Positions 7,835 to 15,698 of a DNA stretch of 64,000 nt are shown piece by piece (the stretch's first letter is position 1; each line of letters opens with the position of its first letter). The translations under genes and the position numbers were made by a program. The notes under the pieces are model-generated. The model saw only the letters and a list, made by a program, of their open reading frames with translations, was not told the origin of the DNA and searched no databases. Where the stretch lies: contig JAVBMF010000006.1 of assembly GCA_031552735.1 (NCBI GenBank), forward strand, positions 56,052-120,051. Reading direction: 5' to 3'. The DNA comes from JAVBUY01 sp031552735. Its GTDB lineage: Bacteria; Bacillota; Clostridia; Christensenellales; Aristaeellaceae.

Positions 7835-9157
7835 TCAAGCCGCTTGCCGGTCTCGCACGTTGGCAAACAGCATGCTGAGATTGATCAGCACACTGAGCGT
7901 CTGCCCGGCAATCATGGCATAGGCGCACCCGGATAGCCGCAGATGCGGCGCGGCGGTCATGATCCAGGTCATCAACAGCGTCATTGCGGAGCCGATCAAC
8001 GAAGCAATCAGCCCCTTGCGCTGCAAACCGAGCCCCGCTAGCATGCTGCCTGTGACCTGCTGTACACCAAAGACCACCACCATGGGCGACAGGACGCGCA
8101 GCAATGGCGCTAATTCGGGCTGGTGATACAGATAGCGGGAGAATAGCTCCGCGCCGAAATAGACCACCAGCATCGCCAACGCGGAAATGCCGACAGTGGC
8201 CAGCAACAGACGATAGAATAAATTTTTTAGCGCCTGAGGGCGCTTTTGTCGTTCTGCCAGCGCAGGTGCCGCAATCATCGCCAGCGCGCCGGTGAACACC
8301 GACGGCAACATCATCATGGGCATGGCCATGCCTTGAAACAAGCCCAGCCGCGCGGTCGCTTCAGCAGGGATAAGGCCGCTGGCGATCAGGCGCAGGGGGA
8401 TAATAATCGCGGACAGCGCGCGCATGCCGGTGGCACTGAGCCGCACAAGCGTCATGGGCAGCGCCAGACGAAACAGCGCGCGCTGCAATGGCCTGTCATC
8501 GCCTGCGCGCACGCGCGGTTGCCCGCGATGGATTAACCATATCACCAGCAGTACACCGACCGCCTCGCCAATGGCGGTGGCAATCGCCGGGAATGCGGCG
8601 CGCCATGCCAGCGCGACGTTGTGCAGCGTCAGCAGCAGCACGGCCGACACCAGAAAACGCAGCGCTTGCTCAATAATCTCCGACAGTGCTGGCGGAAACG
8701 TGTTGGACTGGCCGTAGCAATAACCATTGTAGACCGCGGAAAGCCCCAGAATCAGCATGCAGGGTAAAAACGCCCACAGCGCGGGCAGCGTGCGTTCGTC
8801 GCCCAATGCGCGGGCTATCCATGGCGACAGGACCAATGCGATGGGAAACAACACGCGACAGATTCGGTATACCAGCTTCCGCCCAGCGGTCAGCACGCTT
8901 AGCGCGCCTTGCTCGTCCCGTGCGCCGCGCCGCTGCGCCACCAGACGCGACATCGCTACCGGCAACCCTGAGGTTACCGGTGTAATTAGCAGCAAATGCG
9001 CTGATGTCGCAAGCTCTAGTATGCCCATCGCCTCCGCGCCCATCACGCGCGAGTACCAAATGCGCATGATAAAGCCCAGCGTACGCACCAATAAGTTCGA
9101 TCCAGTCAGTACAGCGGTTTGTTCCAGCAGCGATTTTTTCGCCTTCACGCGCATCAC
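7835..9157 (-). CDS. SpoVB/MurJ-like polysaccharide flippase
   Basis: A 440-residue integral membrane protein with about 12-14 predicted helices from the MOP (MATE/Wzx/MurJ) superfamily. The N-terminal stretch GSNLLVRTLGFIMRIWYSRV and the following GAEAMGILEL are characteristic of the SpoVB branch. In spore formers SpoVB-like proteins act in spore cortex synthesis, presumably moving lipid-linked peptidoglycan precursors. The GTG at 9157 and the ATG at 9154 are adjacent; no clear Shine-Dalgarno decides between them. The stop lies three bases from the convergent comEA-like stop. It could equally serve in vegetative wall or polysaccharide export. Confidence 0.85.
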   Translation of the reverse strand: MMRVKAKKSLLEQTAVLTGSNLLVRTLGFIMRIWYSRVMGAEAMGILELATSAHLLLITPVTSGLPVAMSRLVAQRRGARDEQGALSVLTAGRKLVYRICRVLFPIALVLSPWIARALGDERTLPALWAFLPCMLILGLSAVYNGYCYGQSNTFPPALSEIIEQALRFLVSAVLLLTLHNVALAWRAAFPAIATAIGEAVGVLLVIWLIHRGQPRVRAGDDRPLQRALFRLALPMTLVRLSATGMRALSAIIIPLRLIASGLIPAEATARLGLFQGMAMPMMMLPSVFTGALAMIAAPALAERQKRPQALKNLFYRLLLATVGISALAMLVVYFGAELFSRYLYHQPELAPLLRVLSPMVVVFGVQQVTGSMLAGLGLQRKGLIASLIGSAMTLLMTWIMTAAPHLRLSGCAYAMIAGQTLSVLINLSMLFANVRDRQAA

Positions 9158-9200
9158 CTGTCTACGCTATGCGCGCATCGAGGGATTGATGTGCGGAGGA

Positions 9201-9229
9201 TTGACGCAAGGGAAAAGCTGCGTTATACT
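9201..9229 (+). promoter_or_regulatory. sigma-A promoter of the dCMP deaminase gene
   Basis: TTGACG at 9201-9206 and TATACT at 9224-9229 with a 17-base spacer, 30 bases ahead of the start codon. Confidence 0.75.
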
Positions 9230-9258
9230 GCGTGCATACACAGATTGGGAGGCCGCAT

Positions 9259-9711
9259 ATGTTCGACAAGTGGGATCACCGGTTTATGCAAATGGCGGAG
9301 GTCATCGCGACCTGGGCAAGCTGTTACCAAGAGAACCGCAAGATTGGCGCTGTGATCGTACAGGACAAGCGTATCATGACCACCGGCTACAATGGCGCCC
9401 CGGCGGGCATTACAACCTGCGTGGAGCGTGGCGAGTGCATGCGGCAAAAGCTGAATATTCCCTCCGGTACGCGCCACGAAATCTGCTACGCAGTGCACGC
9501 CGAACAAAACGCGATCATCCAGGCGGCAAAACTGGGCATTCGCATCGACGGCGCCACGATCTATTGCACGCATCAGCCGTGCGTGCTGTGCACCAAGATG
9601 CTAATCAACGCGGGCATTACGCGCGTGGTATATAAACATGGTTATCCAGACGAATTTTCGATGCAACTGCTCAAGGAGGCCAAGGTACAGGTAGAGTGCA
9701 TGGGGGAATAG
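9259..9711 (+). CDS. deoxycytidylate (dCMP) deaminase, ComEB-type
   Basis: A 150-residue zinc enzyme that deaminates dCMP to dUMP, feeding thymidylate synthesis. The zinc and proton-shuttle motif HAE (AVHAEQNAII) and the PCxxC motif (HQPCVLCTKML) are both present, as is the N-terminal substrate region GAVIVQDKRIMTTGYNG. The length is normal for the family. The ATG at 9259 was chosen because GGGAGG at 9247-9252 precedes it; an upstream in-frame ATG at 9232 has no such site and lies almost on the -10 box. The gene is monocistronic, between a strong promoter and a clear terminator. Confidence 0.93.
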   Translation: MFDKWDHRFMQMAEVIATWASCYQENRKIGAVIVQDKRIMTTGYNGAPAGITTCVERGECMRQKLNIPSGTRHEICYAVHAEQNAIIQAAKLGIRIDGATIYCTHQPCVLCTKMLINAGITRVVYKHGYPDEFSMQLLKEAKVQVECMGE

Positions 9712-9724
9712 GCATAGAAGCACT

Positions 9725-9758
9725 AAAAAAAGAACCGTCTGCAGGGACGGTTCTTTTT
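9725..9758 (+). terminator. intrinsic terminator after dCMP deaminase
   Basis: AGAACCGTC pairs with GACGGTTCT around a short loop. It is flanked by an A run on one side and five T on the other. Confidence 0.85.
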
Positions 9759-9810
9759 GTATCATGAAAACCATTTTGTGCAACAGGAGGCGCAAAGGTC
9801 GCTACAGGCA

Positions 9811-9852
9811 AAAAGAAAAGCCGCAAACCCTTATGCAAGCGTTTGCGACTTT
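9811..9852 (-). terminator. terminator of the tRNA-Trp gene
   Basis: A roughly 13-base-pair stem (AAAAGTCGCAAAC with GTTTGCGGCTTTT on the minus strand, one G-T pair) is followed by CTTTTTG. It begins at the encoded CCA of tRNA-Trp. Confidence 0.75.
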
Positions 9853-9926
9853 TGGCAGGGGCAGAAGGACTCGAACCCTCAACAAAGGTTTTGGAGACCC
9901 ACGTGTTACCATTACACCATGCCCCT
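9853..9926 (-). tRNA. tRNA-Trp (anticodon CCA)
   Basis: A 74-base tRNA with encoded CCA. The acceptor AGGGGCA pairs with TGCCCCT, the anticodon loop is CTCCAAA, and the T arm contains GGTTCGAGTCC. It stands alone between the dCMP deaminase and proC genes. Confidence 0.95.
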
Positions 9927-9986
9927 AGGAACAGGCACGATTGTACCATAAATCAGCGGCAATGTAAAGCGTTTTTGCGTTGCCGC

Positions 9987-10015
9987 TTTGCTTTATCGTG
10001 GCCACATGGTATAAT
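9987..10015 (+). promoter_or_regulatory. promoter of the proC-rnhA pair
   Basis: A perfect TATAAT at 10010-10015, with a weak -35 TTTGCT 17 bases upstream. Confidence 0.55.
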
Positions 10016-10049
10016 GCCACAGGAGCGATCCAATACTGGAGGAAAAGAC

Positions 10050-10859
10050 ATGGCGAAGAAGAATATTGGCTTCATTGGCGCGGGGAACATGGCGCAGGCC
10101 ATTTTTCGCAGGCTGCTGGCGCAGGGCTTTGTCGCGCCGGAAAACCTGATCATCAGCGATGTGTCGCCGGGTTTGCCGCGCGCGCTTGCCGATGAGCTCA
10201 AACTAAAAATCGCGCGTGACAATGTGGAACTGGTGCAGCGTGCCGACGTGATTGTGCTGGCGGTTAAGCCGATTTACTGCGCATCGGTGCTTGAGGAGAT
10301 CAAACCACATGTGGGGCACAAGCCGGTGCTGTCCATCGTGTCGAGCTGGACGCTGGGCATGCTGCAAGACGGCTTGGGTACCGCCGCGCACATCCTGCGC
10401 GTGATGCCCAATACGCCAGCCATGGTGGGCGAGGGCATGACACTGCTGGGCAGGGAGCACACGCTGACCGGAGAAGAATTTGACAACGCCAAGGCGCTGT
10501 TTGATACTGTCGGTTCGGTCGCGGTGCTGGAAGAGCGACTGTTCAATGCAGCGACCTGCATTTCCGGCTGCGGGCCCGCGTTTATCTATCAAGTGATCGA
10601 GGCGCTGGGTGATGCGGGCGTCATGCACGGCTTGCCGCGCGTGCAAGCCTATCAGCTGGCGTCGCAGATGGTGCTGGGCGCGGGCAAAATGGTGCGCGAT
10701 ACCGGCATGCATCCCGGGGCACTCAAGGACGCGGTTTGCTCGCCGGGCGGCACAACCATCCTGGGCGTGCATGTGCTGGACAAGGCAGGCATCCGTGGGA
10801 CATTTGCCGATGCAGTGACCGCCGCACTGACCAAGACCGATGCGCTTTCGAAAAAATAA
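10050..10859 (+). CDS. proC: pyrroline-5-carboxylate reductase
   Basis: A 269-residue cytoplasmic enzyme for the last step of proline synthesis, reducing 1-pyrroline-5-carboxylate with NAD(P)H. The N-terminal Rossmann motif GFIGAGNMAQAIFRR is clear. The C-terminal signature region GCGPAFIYQVIEALGDAGV and CSPGGTTILGVHVLDKAGIRG define the family and the dimerisation/active-site domain. The length is standard. A GGAGG site at 10038-10042 sets the ATG at 10050. rnhA follows 48 bases downstream in the same direction. Confidence 0.95.
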   Translation: MAKKNIGFIGAGNMAQAIFRRLLAQGFVAPENLIISDVSPGLPRALADELKLKIARDNVELVQRADVIVLAVKPIYCASVLEEIKPHVGHKPVLSIVSSWTLGMLQDGLGTAAHILRVMPNTPAMVGEGMTLLGREHTLTGEEFDNAKALFDTVGSVAVLEERLFNAATCISGCGPAFIYQVIEALGDAGVMHGLPRVQAYQLASQMVLGAGKMVRDTGMHPGALKDAVCSPGGTTILGVHVLDKAGIRGTFADAVTAALTKTDALSKK

Positions 10860-10907
10860 GATGATCCGCGAAACAAAGTACACAATGTAAACATTTGGGA
10901 GGTCCGT

Positions 10908-11405
10908 TTGAAGGACGTAGCAATCTATACCGACGGTGCGTGTTCCGGCAATCCCGGTCCGGGTGGTTGGGGTGCCGTGCTGCTGTATGGCGACCACAAA
11001 CGAGAGCTAAGCGGCTATATGCCGGAAACCACAAACAACCGCATGGAGATTTTTGCGGCGATCCAGGCGCTGTCAGCGCTGAAGCAGCGATGCAAAGTGA
11101 CCGTGCACTCTGACAGCGCGTACCTAGTCAATGCCATCGAAAAAAATTGGCTGGGGAACTGGCAACGCAACGGCTGGAAAACCGCCAGCAAGCAGCCGGT
11201 TGAAAACCAAGATTTGTGGAAGCACCTGTTGACGCTGCTTACCGCGCACGATGTAACCTTTGTCAAAGTGCCCGGACATGCTGATAACGAATACAACAAT
11301 CGCTGTGACCAACTTGCCACCGGGGAGATAGCCCAAGTGCGTAAGGCACAAGAAGCCGCGAAAGCCGGAAATATCGCGCTTGACAACGTGGGTGAGATGC
11401 ATTAA
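10908..11405 (+). CDS. rnhA: ribonuclease HI
   Basis: A 165-residue cytoplasmic endonuclease that cuts the RNA strand of RNA-DNA hybrids. The four metal-binding positions are visible: Asp in IYTDGACSGNPGPGG, Glu in NNRMEIF, Asp in VHSDSAYLV, and the Asp in NNRCDQLA, preceded by the catalytic-loop His of PGHADNEY. The basic protrusion of the E. coli type is present (NWQRNGWKTASKQPV). The start is a TTG at 10908, supported by GGGAGG at 10897-10902. The C-terminus extends about 10-15 residues beyond E. coli RnhA. The stop overlaps the start of a perfect inverted repeat. Confidence 0.95.
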   Translation: MKDVAIYTDGACSGNPGPGGWGAVLLYGDHKRELSGYMPETTNNRMEIFAAIQALSALKQRCKVTVHSDSAYLVNAIEKNWLGNWQRNGWKTASKQPVENQDLWKHLLTLLTAHDVTFVKVPGHADNEYNNRCDQLATGEIAQVRKAQEAAKAGNIALDNVGEMH

Positions 11406-11438
11406 ACTATTCGTAAAAGAACGCTTTTACGAATAGTT
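11405..11438 (+). repeat. perfect 15-bp inverted repeat after rnhA
   Basis: The arms 11405-11419 and 11424-11438 pair without mismatch around a four-base loop. The stem is A+T-rich and no T run follows, so it is not a standard intrinsic terminator. It may act as an RNA 3' end stabiliser or, as DNA, as a palindromic protein site. Confidence 0.6.
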
Positions 11439-11801
11439 GGCTCTAGATATCCACATTTCTTGCACGAATGCGTGTTATTTCTTTGCGTGCCCTTCTGGCA
11501 CGCGCAGACATGTTGCGCACCAAGTCACGCAACCATATTGCCCTTTGTGTAAGCTACGAAAAATCAGTGCATATATCATATTCAATGTATATTTCCTTGT
11601 AGTGTTCAGCGGTTTTGCCGCACAATGGCGCGTACACGCGGACGGCAGTCCAGATGCAACGGCTTCAGTCACTTTTTCTTGCCAAGGTGCATCGTTGTGC
11701 TATCGCAGCGAATATTGCCCCATGTCACATCACATGTGCTTGTGCAAACAATCCGACGTCTGGACTGTTTCGACCGTAAGTCTGTTTTTATGGAGGTGCG
11801 T
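11439..11801 (+). other. 363-base non-coding leader before the recombinase gene
   Basis: No credible gene is seen on either strand; the open frames here lack ribosome sites and family features. The stretch is less G+C-rich than its surroundings. It contains a small seven-base-pair hairpin near 11484-11502 (GCGTGCC with GGCACGC) and an A+T-rich patch around 11570-11600. It probably carries the recombinase promoter and a long untranslated leader. Confidence 0.4.
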
Positions 11802-12917
11802 ATGCAAACAAAACCTGGCGATTATCGCGCGGAAGTCGATCGCAAGCGCATCCAACAACTGCGCGACATACAAAAAGAGCTGCCAACGCCCTGTCAGGAC
11901 TTCTTTATTGCCATTGAATCGCAGACCAGCGTGCTCACACGGCTTGCGTACGCCTATGATTTGCGCATATTTTTCCAATATCTGGTCAGAGAAGTGCGCA
12001 CTTTTGCCAATCTGGCCCCAGATGCCTTCACCGATACCGCTATTGCCAAGATCACCAAGATGGATATCGAGCGATACAGCAACTTTTTGACGCTGTACTT
12101 TAAGAATGAACAGACCGAGGATGGCGCAATCATTTCCCGGGAAATGGAAAATCATGAATACGGCAAGATGCGAAAATTGTCCACGCTGCGTGCGTTTTTT
12201 CGTTATCTGTTTGCCAGCGAGCGTGTGGCTGGAAACGTCGCGGAGCTGGTGTCGCTACCCAAGAATCACCAGAAAGCGATTATCCGCCTAGATATTGACG
12301 AGGTTGCACGTATTCTGGACATCGCGGAAACTGGCGATGCGCTGTCTGATCGTCAAAAAGCGTATCATGAATTGACCCGCAAGCGCGATTTGGCCATGCT
12401 GACGCTGTTTCTGGGGACCGGCATACGCGTCAGCGAATGCGTGGGCATCAATGTGGAGGATATCGATTTTGAGCAAAATGCGTTTGTGATCACGCGAAAA
12501 GGTGGCAATCAGTCTATCCTCTACTTCTCGGATGAAGTGGCAGACGCACTCAAGGACTACTATCGTGAGCGCATCGAAGTCGAAACGCTGCCCGGTCACG
12601 AACAAGCTTTTTTCCTATCGCTGCAACGTCGGCGCATTACTCAACGCGCGGTGGAAAACCTGGTGCGCAAGTATGCCCGGCTCGCCGCGCCGCTTAAACG
12701 TAAAATTAGCCCGCATAAGTTGCGCAGCACCTACGGCACCAATCTATATCGTGAAACTGGCGATATTTATCTGGTGGCCGATGTGCTGGGCCATGCGGAT
12801 GTGAACACCACACGCAAGCACTATGCCGCCATGCCGGAAGATCGCCGACGTGAAGCCGCGCGCCGCACGGTACTGCGCGATGACGGCGGCAAGCGAAAAT
12901 CGCCAATCGACAACTGA
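11802..12917 (+). CDS. tyrosine recombinase (XerC/XerD-like)
   Basis: A 371-residue site-specific recombinase. The N-terminal SAM-like core-binding domain spans about residues 30-170. The catalytic domain follows with the first Arg in GTGIRVSECVGI, the Lys in TRKGGN, HxxR in SPHKLRSTYG, the GH of LGHADVNTT, and the nucleophile Tyr in RKHYAA. All five catalytic positions are intact. It is about 70 residues longer than typical XerC/XerD, with an extended N-terminus and an acidic insertion near residue 105-115. GGAGG at 11792-11796 fixes the ATG at 11802. No phage genes or attachment sites are adjacent. A housekeeping role in chromosome-dimer resolution is possible but unproved. Confidence 0.85.
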   Translation: MQTKPGDYRAEVDRKRIQQLRDIQKELPTPCQDFFIAIESQTSVLTRLAYAYDLRIFFQYLVREVRTFANLAPDAFTDTAIAKITKMDIERYSNFLTLYFKNEQTEDGAIISREMENHEYGKMRKLSTLRAFFRYLFASERVAGNVAELVSLPKNHQKAIIRLDIDEVARILDIAETGDALSDRQKAYHELTRKRDLAMLTLFLGTGIRVSECVGINVEDIDFEQNAFVITRKGGNQSILYFSDEVADALKDYYRERIEVETLPGHEQAFFLSLQRRRITQRAVENLVRKYARLAAPLKRKISPHKLRSTYGTNLYRETGDIYLVADVLGHADVNTTRKHYAAMPEDRRREAARRTVLRDDGGKRKSPIDN

Positions 12918-12925
12918 TAAGATAC

Positions 12926-12960
12926 AAAAACACGGCGCAGCTTGTAGGCTACGTCGTGTT
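12926..12960 (-). terminator. shared terminator between recombinase and small membrane protein genes
   Basis: AACACGGCG at 12929-12937 pairs with CGTCGTGTT at 12952-12960 (one G-T pair). On the minus strand it is followed by five T. Confidence 0.6.
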
Positions 12961-13015
12961 GTCATTTTGCTGGCATATGTCAGTGATATTCAACCAATTC
13001 GGTCGCTTTGCGAGA

Positions 13016-13264
13016 TCAGCCGTAGAAATTGTGCATGTCGATGACATTGCGCGGCATATCGGTTGGCAGCGCGATGGTGGCGATATCTGTACGGTTGCAG
13101 ATTTCATAGGTCAGCCATCCCAATGCCGCGCAAACCAGCAATGAGGCAACAATGGTCCAAAGCACGCTTCCGCGCAGCGCGCGCGACATGGCGGCGGAAA
13201 TTGTGCGGGCATTGCCGTGCGGTAAACGTCTGGGCGCGCGAACGTGGTGATAGGAAGCGTACAT
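13016..13264 (-). CDS. small membrane protein divergent from lexA, possible SOS gene
   Basis: An 82-residue protein with a basic N-terminal part (about 32 residues), one strong membrane helix at about 33-54, and a short C-terminal tail ending in MHNFYG. The family is not recognised. A GAGGAGG ribosome site lies 11 bases ahead of the ATG. It is transcribed away from lexA, and the intergenic region holds at least one perfect LexA box. In Bacillus the same position holds yneA, an SOS-induced single-pass membrane division inhibitor. The position and topology fit that role, but no LysM domain is seen, so orthology is not supported by sequence. The call is by context only. Confidence 0.55.
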   Translation of the reverse strand: MYASYHHVRAPRRLPHGNARTISAAMSRALRGSVLWTIVASLLVCAALGWLTYEICNRTDIATIALPTDMPRNVIDMHNFYG

Positions 13265-13368
13265 GGTGAATCATTCCTCCTCTGCGGTTGGATGGTGATA
13301 TCAGTCAATAGATTGTACAGAAAACGCGTGGAATATGTACTGGATGTTGTATGCACGATCAGTATATG

Positions 13369-13382
13369 CGAACAAACGTTCC
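13369..13382. promoter_or_regulatory. LexA (SOS) box, near-consensus
   Basis: CGAACAAACGTTCC matches the Firmicutes LexA consensus CGAACRNNNGTTYG at all fixed positions except the last. It is nearest to the small membrane protein gene. Confidence 0.7.
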
Positions 13383-13407
13383 GTGTCAAGCGTTTTTCAA
13401 AAATTAT

Positions 13408-13421
13408 CGAACAAATGTTTG
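13408..13421. promoter_or_regulatory. LexA (SOS) box, perfect consensus
   Basis: CGAACAAATGTTTG matches CGAACRNNNGTTYG at every position. It lies between the two divergent genes, just upstream of the lexA -35 element. This is consistent with autoregulation of lexA and co-regulation of the minus-strand gene. Confidence 0.85.
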
Positions 13422-13429
13422 TAATTCAC

Positions 13430-13458
13430 TTGCGTTATACGAACAACCGTGCTATACT
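13430..13458 (+). promoter_or_regulatory. lexA promoter with an embedded LexA half-site
   Basis: TTGCGT at 13430-13435 and TATACT at 13453-13458 have a 17-base spacer. The spacer contains CGAACAACCG (from 13440), a LexA half-site. Confidence 0.7.
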
Positions 13459-13526
13459 GAACGCGATAAAGTGTTCGCACTAGGTGCTTCTTGATTTGTG
13501 CGTAACAGACTTGTGAGGTGCTTTGT

Positions 13527-14150
13527 ATGAAGAAACCACGTGGGGACAATCAGTCTAAAATCCTCGATTACATCAAGAATGCTGTCCGCGACCAGGGCTA
13601 TCCCCCTTCCGTGCGCGAGATCTGTGACGCTGTGGGGCTAAAGTCCACGTCCACAGTGCATGGACACCTCATGCGGCTGCAGAAAAAAGGGCTGCTCAAT
13701 CGTGACCCGATGAAGCCGCGCGCTATGGAGATCTTGGGCGATCCCCGCTTTACCCGTGGCGATCATGGGATTCTTTCGGTTCCCATTCTCGGCCGTGTCA
13801 CCGCCGGTACCCCCATCCTCGCGCAGGAACAAATCGACGAAAGCTTGCTGCTGCCGCAGGAACTGCTCGGTGGCGAGGGTACACACTACATCCTGTCTGT
13901 TCGCGGTGAGAGCATGATCAACGCGGGCATTCTCGATGGCGATCTGGTCGTCGTCAAGAAGCAGGAAACCGCCAACAATGGCGATATCATCGTCGCGATG
14001 ATTGAGGACGAGGCGACGGTGAAGCGCTACTACAAGGAGAACGGGCACTTCCGCCTCCAACCGGAGAATGACACCATGCAGCCGATCCTTGCAGATGAGG
14101 TGACTGTGCTAGGCAAGGTGGTTTCTCTGCTGCGCCAGCGCGTGATGTAA
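13527..14150 (+). CDS. lexA: SOS repressor LexA
   Basis: A 207-residue repressor of the DNA-damage response. Residues 1-65 form the winged helix (YPPSVREICDAVGLKSTSTV). The C-terminal S24 peptidase-like domain has the self-cleavage Ala-Gly bond in VTAGTPI, the nucleophile Ser in VRGESMINAG and the Lys in EATVKRYYKE. RecA filaments trigger the cleavage. The ATG at 13527 is preceded by a GAGGTG site. The promoter carries SOS boxes, so the gene should be autoregulated. A terminator follows at 14173-14196, making it monocistronic. Confidence 0.97.
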   Translation: MKKPRGDNQSKILDYIKNAVRDQGYPPSVREICDAVGLKSTSTVHGHLMRLQKKGLLNRDPMKPRAMEILGDPRFTRGDHGILSVPILGRVTAGTPILAQEQIDESLLLPQELLGGEGTHYILSVRGESMINAGILDGDLVVVKKQETANNGDIIVAMIEDEATVKRYYKENGHFRLQPENDTMQPILADEVTVLGKVVSLLRQRVM

Positions 14151-14172
14151 CGCATCGCATCCTTCACACTTT

Positions 14173-14196
14173 GCGCTGCCATCGGCAGCGCTTTTT
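14173..14196 (+). terminator. intrinsic terminator of lexA
   Basis: GCGCTGCC at 14173-14180 pairs perfectly with GGCAGCGC at 14184-14191, followed by five T. Confidence 0.85.
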
Positions 14197-14399
14197 CATA
14201 TGCTATTTTCAACTTACGAATATAACCGTCGGTCGGTCTTTTCGTTCTCATTATACCATATAGCAGACGTTCGGTCTATACCTATCCCATATTTAGTGTA
14301 TCCAGTGCGATGCGACCATCTGAATGCATGCTTATGCTGACTGATTGCATGTTCGCATTTCGTGCCGTCCGGTCTGCATAAATGCATAACCAGATGCAA

Positions 14400-14431
14400 C
14401 AAAAAACGACAGGAAATTTTCCCTGCCGTTT
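14400..14431 (-). terminator. terminator of the large minus-strand repair/tRNA-modification operon
   Basis: On the minus strand a ten-base stem (14422-14431 with 14404-14413, one mismatch) precedes six T, 14 bases after the stop of the PLP-enzyme gene. The gap between 14197 and 14399 shows two copies of a CGGTC-containing motif near 14230 and 14270 but no gene. Confidence 0.7.
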
Positions 14432-14444
14432 GATTGTACTTGCT

Positions 14445-15698
14445 TTATATGCCGAAAACCGCTTTGAGCGCGCTTTCAATGCCCATGCGTCCATGCGCAT
14501 AGGTCAACCCGCCTTGCAGGTAGACAATATACGGTGGCTTCATCGGTGCATCCGCGCTGAGCTCTATGGAAGCGCCGGATACAAACGTGCCCGCCGCCAT
14601 GATGACCTGGTGCTGATAGCCCGGCATATCCCACGGCTCCGGTGTAGCAAAGCTATCTACCGGGGACGCCGCCTGGATGCCGCGGCAAAAGGCGATCAGG
14701 CGCTCTGCTTCACCCAACTCGATGGCTTGAATGATGTCGCTACGCGGCGCATCCAGCGCGGGCTGCACCGGAAAACCGAGCAAATCAAACGCACTGGCAG
14801 CCAGCACTGCGGTTTTGACCGCCTGACAAACCACATGAGGCGCCATAAACAGCCCCTGATAGAACGCCTGATACCCCGGTGCGTAGGAGCCTACTTCCCT
14901 GCCGATGCCCGGCGAAGTCAACCGCTGCTCAATCCGGGCAATCGCCGCCTTTGTGCCCACCAGATATCCGCCAGTCGGCGCGATGCCGCCGCCTGCGTTC
15001 TTGATCAGCGAGCCGACTGCCACATCAGCGCCGACCATGGACGGCTCCTGTTCGCAGACAAACTCGCCATAGCAGTTGTCCACCATCACAAATATATCGG
15101 GACGCGCGCTATGGATGGCCTGTGCCGCCTCGCCGATTGCCGCTATAGATAGCGACGCGCGCCAAGCATACCCGCGCGAACGCTGGATCAGCACGACGCG
15201 GGTTTCCGGGCGCAGCGCAGCAACAATGGCCGGGATATCCAGCGTATCCTCCTTGAGCTGTACTTCGTCATACGCGACGCCCATGGCTTTGAGTGAACCG
15301 TCGGCCTCCCCGGCCATGCCGATCACTTCGTCCAGCGTGTCATAAGGCTTTCCGGCTGCCGACAACAGCCGGTCGCCCGGGCGCAGCAGCCCAAACAGGC
15401 AGATCGCCAGCGCGTGCGTGCCCGAGACAATTTGTGGGCGCACCAGCGCGTCCTCCGCGCCAAACACATCGGCAAACACTTGCTCCAGCGCGTCGCGCCC
15501 AGTATCGCCGTACCCATAGCCGGTGGTGCCAGCGAAATGTTGCGCGGCGATGCGGTGCGTTTGAAACGCGCGCATGATGCGCGCAAAAACTGCTTGTTCT
15601 GTGCACTCAAGCCGCGCAAACACTGGTGCGCAGCGCTGTTCGGCTTGCTCCAGCAGCGTATGCAGTTCTGCAGGGGTCGTAATCGTTCGCAAATTCAT
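14445..15698 (-). CDS. methionine gamma-lyase family PLP enzyme (YnbB-like)
   Basis: A 417-residue cytoplasmic fold-type I pyridoxal-phosphate enzyme of the family annotated as Met-gamma-lyase or aluminium-resistance protein. The PLP lysine is in GSLIKNAGGGIAPTGGY; the cofactor-binding Asp is in FVMVDNCYGEF; HFAGTTGYGYGDTGR is a family hallmark. The family commonly sits beside miaA in Firmicutes (ynbB in Bacillus), as here, where its ATG overlaps the miaA stop by four bases. The substrate has not been settled for this group, so a C-S lyase activity is inferred from homology only. Confidence 0.88.
   Translation of the reverse strand: MNLRTITTPAELHTLLEQAEQRCAPVFARLECTEQAVFARIMRAFQTHRIAAQHFAGTTGYGYGDTGRDALEQVFADVFGAEDALVRPQIVSGTHALAICLFGLLRPGDRLLSAAGKPYDTLDEVIGMAGEADGSLKAMGVAYDEVQLKEDTLDIPAIVAALRPETRVVLIQRSRGYAWRASLSIAAIGEAAQAIHSARPDIFVMVDNCYGEFVCEQEPSMVGADVAVGSLIKNAGGGIAPTGGYLVGTKAAIARIEQRLTSPGIGREVGSYAPGYQAFYQGLFMAPHVVCQAVKTAVLAASAFDLLGFPVQPALDAPRSDIIQAIELGEAERLIAFCRGIQAASPVDSFATPEPWDMPGYQHQVIMAAGTFVSGASIELSADAPMKPPYIVYLQGGLTYAHGRMGIESALKAVFGI

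Noticed and set aside
11405..11438. The palindrome after rnhA as an ordinary intrinsic terminator
   Set aside because: No T run follows on either strand, and the stem is A+T-rich.
11437..12090. A 217-codon frame starting in the leader before the recombinase gene
   Set aside because: It overlaps the recombinase in another frame, lacks a ribosome site and shows no recognisable feature.
11802..12917. The recombinase as evidence of a prophage or integrative element
   Set aside because: No phage, conjugation or attachment-site features surround it; all neighbours are housekeeping genes.
14197..14399. Repeated CGGTC motifs downstream of lexA as an operator or riboswitch
   Set aside because: Only short, imperfect copies; no conserved secondary structure or adjacent promoter could be supported.
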